From NCBI GenBank assembly GCA_009711705.1, contig VENG01000007.1, positions 1 to 64,000 of the forward strand: a stretch of DNA of 64,000 nt. The letters run 5' to 3'. Both the position numbers and the translations under genes were made by a program. The notes beneath the pieces were generated by a model. That model saw only the letters and a program-made list of their open reading frames with translations, made no database searches and was not told where the DNA came from. Origin of the DNA: Bacillota bacterium. Its GTDB lineage: Bacteria; Bacillota; Desulfotomaculia; Desulfotomaculales; VENG01. Shown piece by piece: positions 61,866 through 64,000 of the stretch (its first letter is position 1; each line of letters starts with the position of its first letter).

Positions 61866-63497
61866 CTACCAATCAAGGTTATAAACTAATATGAGCCTAC
61901 TGTCATCCTGCTCCATGGCATGCAGATGCTTACCGGATAACATTTGCAAACTATGCTTGCCCCATATGTTTTGGTGTATTGTATCACCCTTTTCCAGGAC
62001 AATTATCTTTTTCATATAGTTCTCCAGCAATACTCGATCGACATCTTCCGCATTTAACAATTCCGCACTCAAAGTGTTCAATAACTCGTTTACATCTATA
62101 TCTTTGGACGCAGCGTGTACTTGGTCGTATTGCTTTTGTATACGGTGGGTCAACAGCCCTATTTCCCTTTTTATAGCATCAACTGCCGCCAAATAAATCT
62201 GCTCTGAAATTATTCCCCGCACCCTGTCCATGTAGGTAATCTGCAGTTGCCGGTTTCGCCGAGCGACCTCATTTTCTATTCGTTCAATTTCTGTATCCAT
62301 ATTCTTTAGCACACTGCTTTCTTGCCGGTATTTTTCAATTAATTGTTGCTGAAAGGAAATACCTTTTGCCATGTACTTAATGTCTTTAATTATATAATTA
62401 GCTAATGTTTTTTCCCTAATATAATGGCTGGAGCAACCTTTTCGGCCAAACCTGTTGTATTGCCCACAAATATACCCCGCCGCCCCGCTTCTTTTCTTGC
62501 GGTAAGTATGATTGCTTCCACAGGCTGCGCAAACTAAAAAACCGGTAAAAAGGTGAGGACCGCTATGGTCCTTCCTTTTCCTTCCCTGACCTTCCCGGCA
62601 TCTTTTTTCCCGTATCTGCTGGGCAAGAGTAAAAGTTTCCCGGCTGATCACAGGTTGGTGAGTATCTGCAACCACAATCCACCTTTCACTGTCAAGTCGC
62701 CTGGTTTTCTTGGATTTAAAAGAAACCTTTTCACTCACCCCCTGCACAGTATCTCCGCAGTATACCCTGTTCTTAATGATGCGGCGGATGTGCTGTTCGT
62801 TCCACCTCCTGGCCTGAGCAGCACCGGCGTAACCTTTGTCCTGACTTGGCGTGGGGATACCCATATTCTGAACATATTCAGCTAGGGCCCTATAACCCCA
62901 CCCGCTTATATATAAGTCAAATATTTCACCAATTATATCTTTATAACGCTCATCCACTACAAGTTTATTTTTCTGCTGCCCCGATTTTAAATAACCAAAA
63001 GGGGGCCGCCCTAAAAATTGCCCGTTTTGCATCTTCTTTTTTAAATTATAACGCACCTTTTTTGATATATCCCGTGCATAATGCTCATTGACCCAGGTTC
63101 TAATGCCAATAGTGTCATCATCATCTCTAAAACTGTCATAATTATCTCCCAGTGCAATTAATCGAATATCCTTTTCTCTTAAAAAATCTAAAAATGTTAG
63201 CGTTTCCCCGTTATTTCTTCCCAACCGGGATAAATCCTTCACGAGAACAGTATTAACGCTGCCTTCATTGATGTCTTTTACCAGCTGTATCAATCCCGGC
63301 CGGTCAAAACAGGTACCCGATATATCACTGTCCACGTAAAAGCCAAAAGCCCCCAGTTCGTATTGCTCTACGAAACCTTGAAGCAATTGGCATTGTGTTT
63401 CCAAACTCTCATCTCGCTCACCATTTTCGTTCACGCTCAGCCGGGCATATATAGCCACCCTGCCACTGCTATCCCCGGATCTCCCATTGAAGGTCAT
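61866..63497 (-). CDS. Large serine recombinase of the intervening element
   Basis: The 543-aa protein has an N-terminal resolvase domain with catalytic Ser21 (AIYARLSVNE), the VKDLSRLGRN helix, a recombinase domain (about 165-290; GRPPFGYLK), a zinc ribbon (CAACGS ... CGQYNRFGRKGC, about 338-370) and a coiled coil (about 390-460). SpoIVCA of the skin element and phage integrases share this plan. AGGGAGG precedes the ATG. It starts 235 bp inside the right att site. Confidence 0.95.
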   Translation of the reverse strand: MTFNGRSGDSSGRVAIYARLSVNENGERDESLETQCQLLQGFVEQYELGAFGFYVDSDISGTCFDRPGLIQLVKDINEGSVNTVLVKDLSRLGRNNGETLTFLDFLREKDIRLIALGDNYDSFRDDDDTIGIRTWVNEHYARDISKKVRYNLKKKMQNGQFLGRPPFGYLKSGQQKNKLVVDERYKDIIGEIFDLYISGWGYRALAEYVQNMGIPTPSQDKGYAGAAQARRWNEQHIRRIIKNRVYCGDTVQGVSEKVSFKSKKTRRLDSERWIVVADTHQPVISRETFTLAQQIREKRCREGQGRKRKDHSGPHLFTGFLVCAACGSNHTYRKKRSGAAGYICGQYNRFGRKGCSSHYIREKTLANYIIKDIKYMAKGISFQQQLIEKYRQESSVLKNMDTEIERIENEVARRNRQLQITYMDRVRGIISEQIYLAAVDAIKREIGLLTHRIQKQYDQVHAASKDIDVNELLNTLSAELLNAEDVDRVLLENYMKKIIVLEKGDTIHQNIWGKHSLQMLSGKHLHAMEQDDSRLILVYNLDW

Positions 63498-63596
63498 GTT
63501 AGAACCTCCCTGGCTTGCTAACTGTTTTAATATTGCCTACCAATTTTCTCTTTTAGCTTTTTATACATTAAGAATACAATCATATCTTGAACTTTG

Positions 63597-64000
63597 TTAT
63601 CTCCGGCTAAAATTATTACACGCCCACCCTTTTGAATAACTTGCACCTAAAACACCTCCATCATAATATATGCCTGTTGGAACGGAGTCATATATTGTCC
63701 ACAATCGTTTTTTAGTTTTTTTCTGCATAGAGTCACAAGGGCCGGGCTGCAATATAGGATCGCCTATTTTAGCGCGGCCGTCCTGTCCGTTAGAGCCGTT
63801 AGCCAAAATATGATTATTAGACAGAATTAGCGAATTACCGGTTTCAATATCCTTTACCACTGCACCAAAAGTTCCGGCGGAAATTTTATAATGTCCGATA
63901 CTTACCCCGGGATGGGCAGGGCGGTGACGTTCTTGCCTTGTGCCCAAGAGCCTGACCTTCCCTATTTCAATAACATCAGTTTCAAAACCGCTTACCTTTT
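63597..64000 (-). pseudogene. 5' part of the interrupted trypsin-like serine protease gene
   Basis: The frame is open from the window edge, so the true start lies outside. It reads FETDVIEIGKVRLLGTRQER, then SAGTFGAVVKD and SNNHILANGS with the catalytic His, then DPILQPGPCD at the att core. After the core the frame enters element DNA and adds an unrelated tail of about 44 residues before the stop at 63597. As it stands the product would lack catalytic Asp and Ser. Confidence 0.88.
63732..63746 (-). other. att site, right copy of the 15-bp direct repeat
   Basis: Minus-strand sequence CCCGGCCCTTGTGAC, reading Pro-Gly-Pro-Cys-Asp in the protease frame. Sequences flanking the two copies differ, as expected for attL and attR hybrid sites. 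Confidence 0.85.

Larger units (their letters stand above)
54149..63746. mobile_element. 9.58-kb intervening element with serine recombinase, interrupting a protease gene
   Basis: The two att cores are direct repeats 9,583 bp apart. Between them lie FprA, rubrerythrin, a three-gene ABC transporter, an aminotransferase, a GldA-like dehydrogenase and a large serine recombinase, all on the minus strand. The recombinase starts 235 bp inside the right att site, the usual place for an integrase. Recombination would excise one circle and rejoin the protease halves in frame. No capsid, tail, replication or conjugation genes are visible. Confidence 0.88.

Noticed and set aside
63597-63947. Right-edge reading frame as a complete small protein of about 116 aa
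   Set aside because: The frame is open to the window edge with family-like sequence, and its last 44 residues come from element DNA after the att core.

Overview
The window is a low-to-mid GC, endospore-forming, anaerobic Firmicute chromosome segment, most likely from the Desulfotomaculum/Pelotomaculum side of the Peptococcaceae. The reasons are the spore genes (spoIIE, spoVT, spoVG, yabP, yabQ, a SpoIID-like gene, spore photoproduct lyase, DUF3794/LysM coat-type proteins), the anaerobe oxygen-defence pair (FprA-type flavodiiron protein and rubrerythrin), formate-tetrahydrofolate ligase, and a gene order matching the conserved near-origin block of Firmicutes (ispE - spoVG - glmU - prs - ctc - pth - mfd - spoVT - mazG - yabO - yabP - yabQ - divIC - spoIIE - tilS - ftsH - coaX - folPBK - dus - rRNA). 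Nearly everything is on the minus strand, so that block reads right to left.

Layout. 1-665: 5' end of a 16S rRNA gene (minus) with two tandem sigma-A promoters. 666-7540: dusB, coaX, bioY, birA, then panD-panC-panB and a DUF2520 Rossmann protein behind a structured leader with a terminator; two BirA-type operators control bioY and birA. 7541-9789: two plus-strand genes, an amidohydrolase and a spore photoproduct lyase whose expected catalytic Cys position is Ala. 9919-13106: folK-folB-folP, an HD protein and a DUF134 regulator. 13329-20560: fhs, a FlK-like thioesterase, ndk, ftsH, tilS and a repeat-rich gap. 20561-33836: sporulation and division block (spoIIE to mfd). 33949-43929: PrsW-like protease, pth, a Gly/Tyr/Pro protein, L25, PRC-barrel protein, prs, glmU, spoVG, threonine deaminase, MobA-like protein, GntR regulator, ispE. 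44281-53540: envelope and probable spore-surface genes (L,D-transpeptidase, ZIP, YdcZ, small proteins, YbaB paralogue, DUF3794 proteins, triple-CAP protein).

The most striking structure is at 53597-64000. A trypsin-like serine protease gene is cut in two: its 5' part (catalytic His) lies at the right edge and its 3' part (catalytic Asp and Ser) lies 9.58 kb away. The cut ends share a 15-bp direct repeat (one mismatch) in the same codon phase, and a large serine recombinase gene sits just inside the right-hand copy. Precise recombination between the repeats would remove a 9.58-kb circle and restore one continuous reading frame. The layout is that of the skin element in sigK, but the cargo is metabolic (NitT/TauT-type ABC transporter, HisC-like aminotransferase, GldA-like dehydrogenase, rubrerythrin, FprA), with no recognisable phage genes.

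Several intergenic regions carry dispersed repeats: a four-copy hairpin family with a constant core, a two-copy family flanked by ACAGGATT-type inverted arms, a two-hairpin family, and a 41-bp palindromic repeat. All functional names rest on reading motifs and family resemblance by eye; no database search was run.
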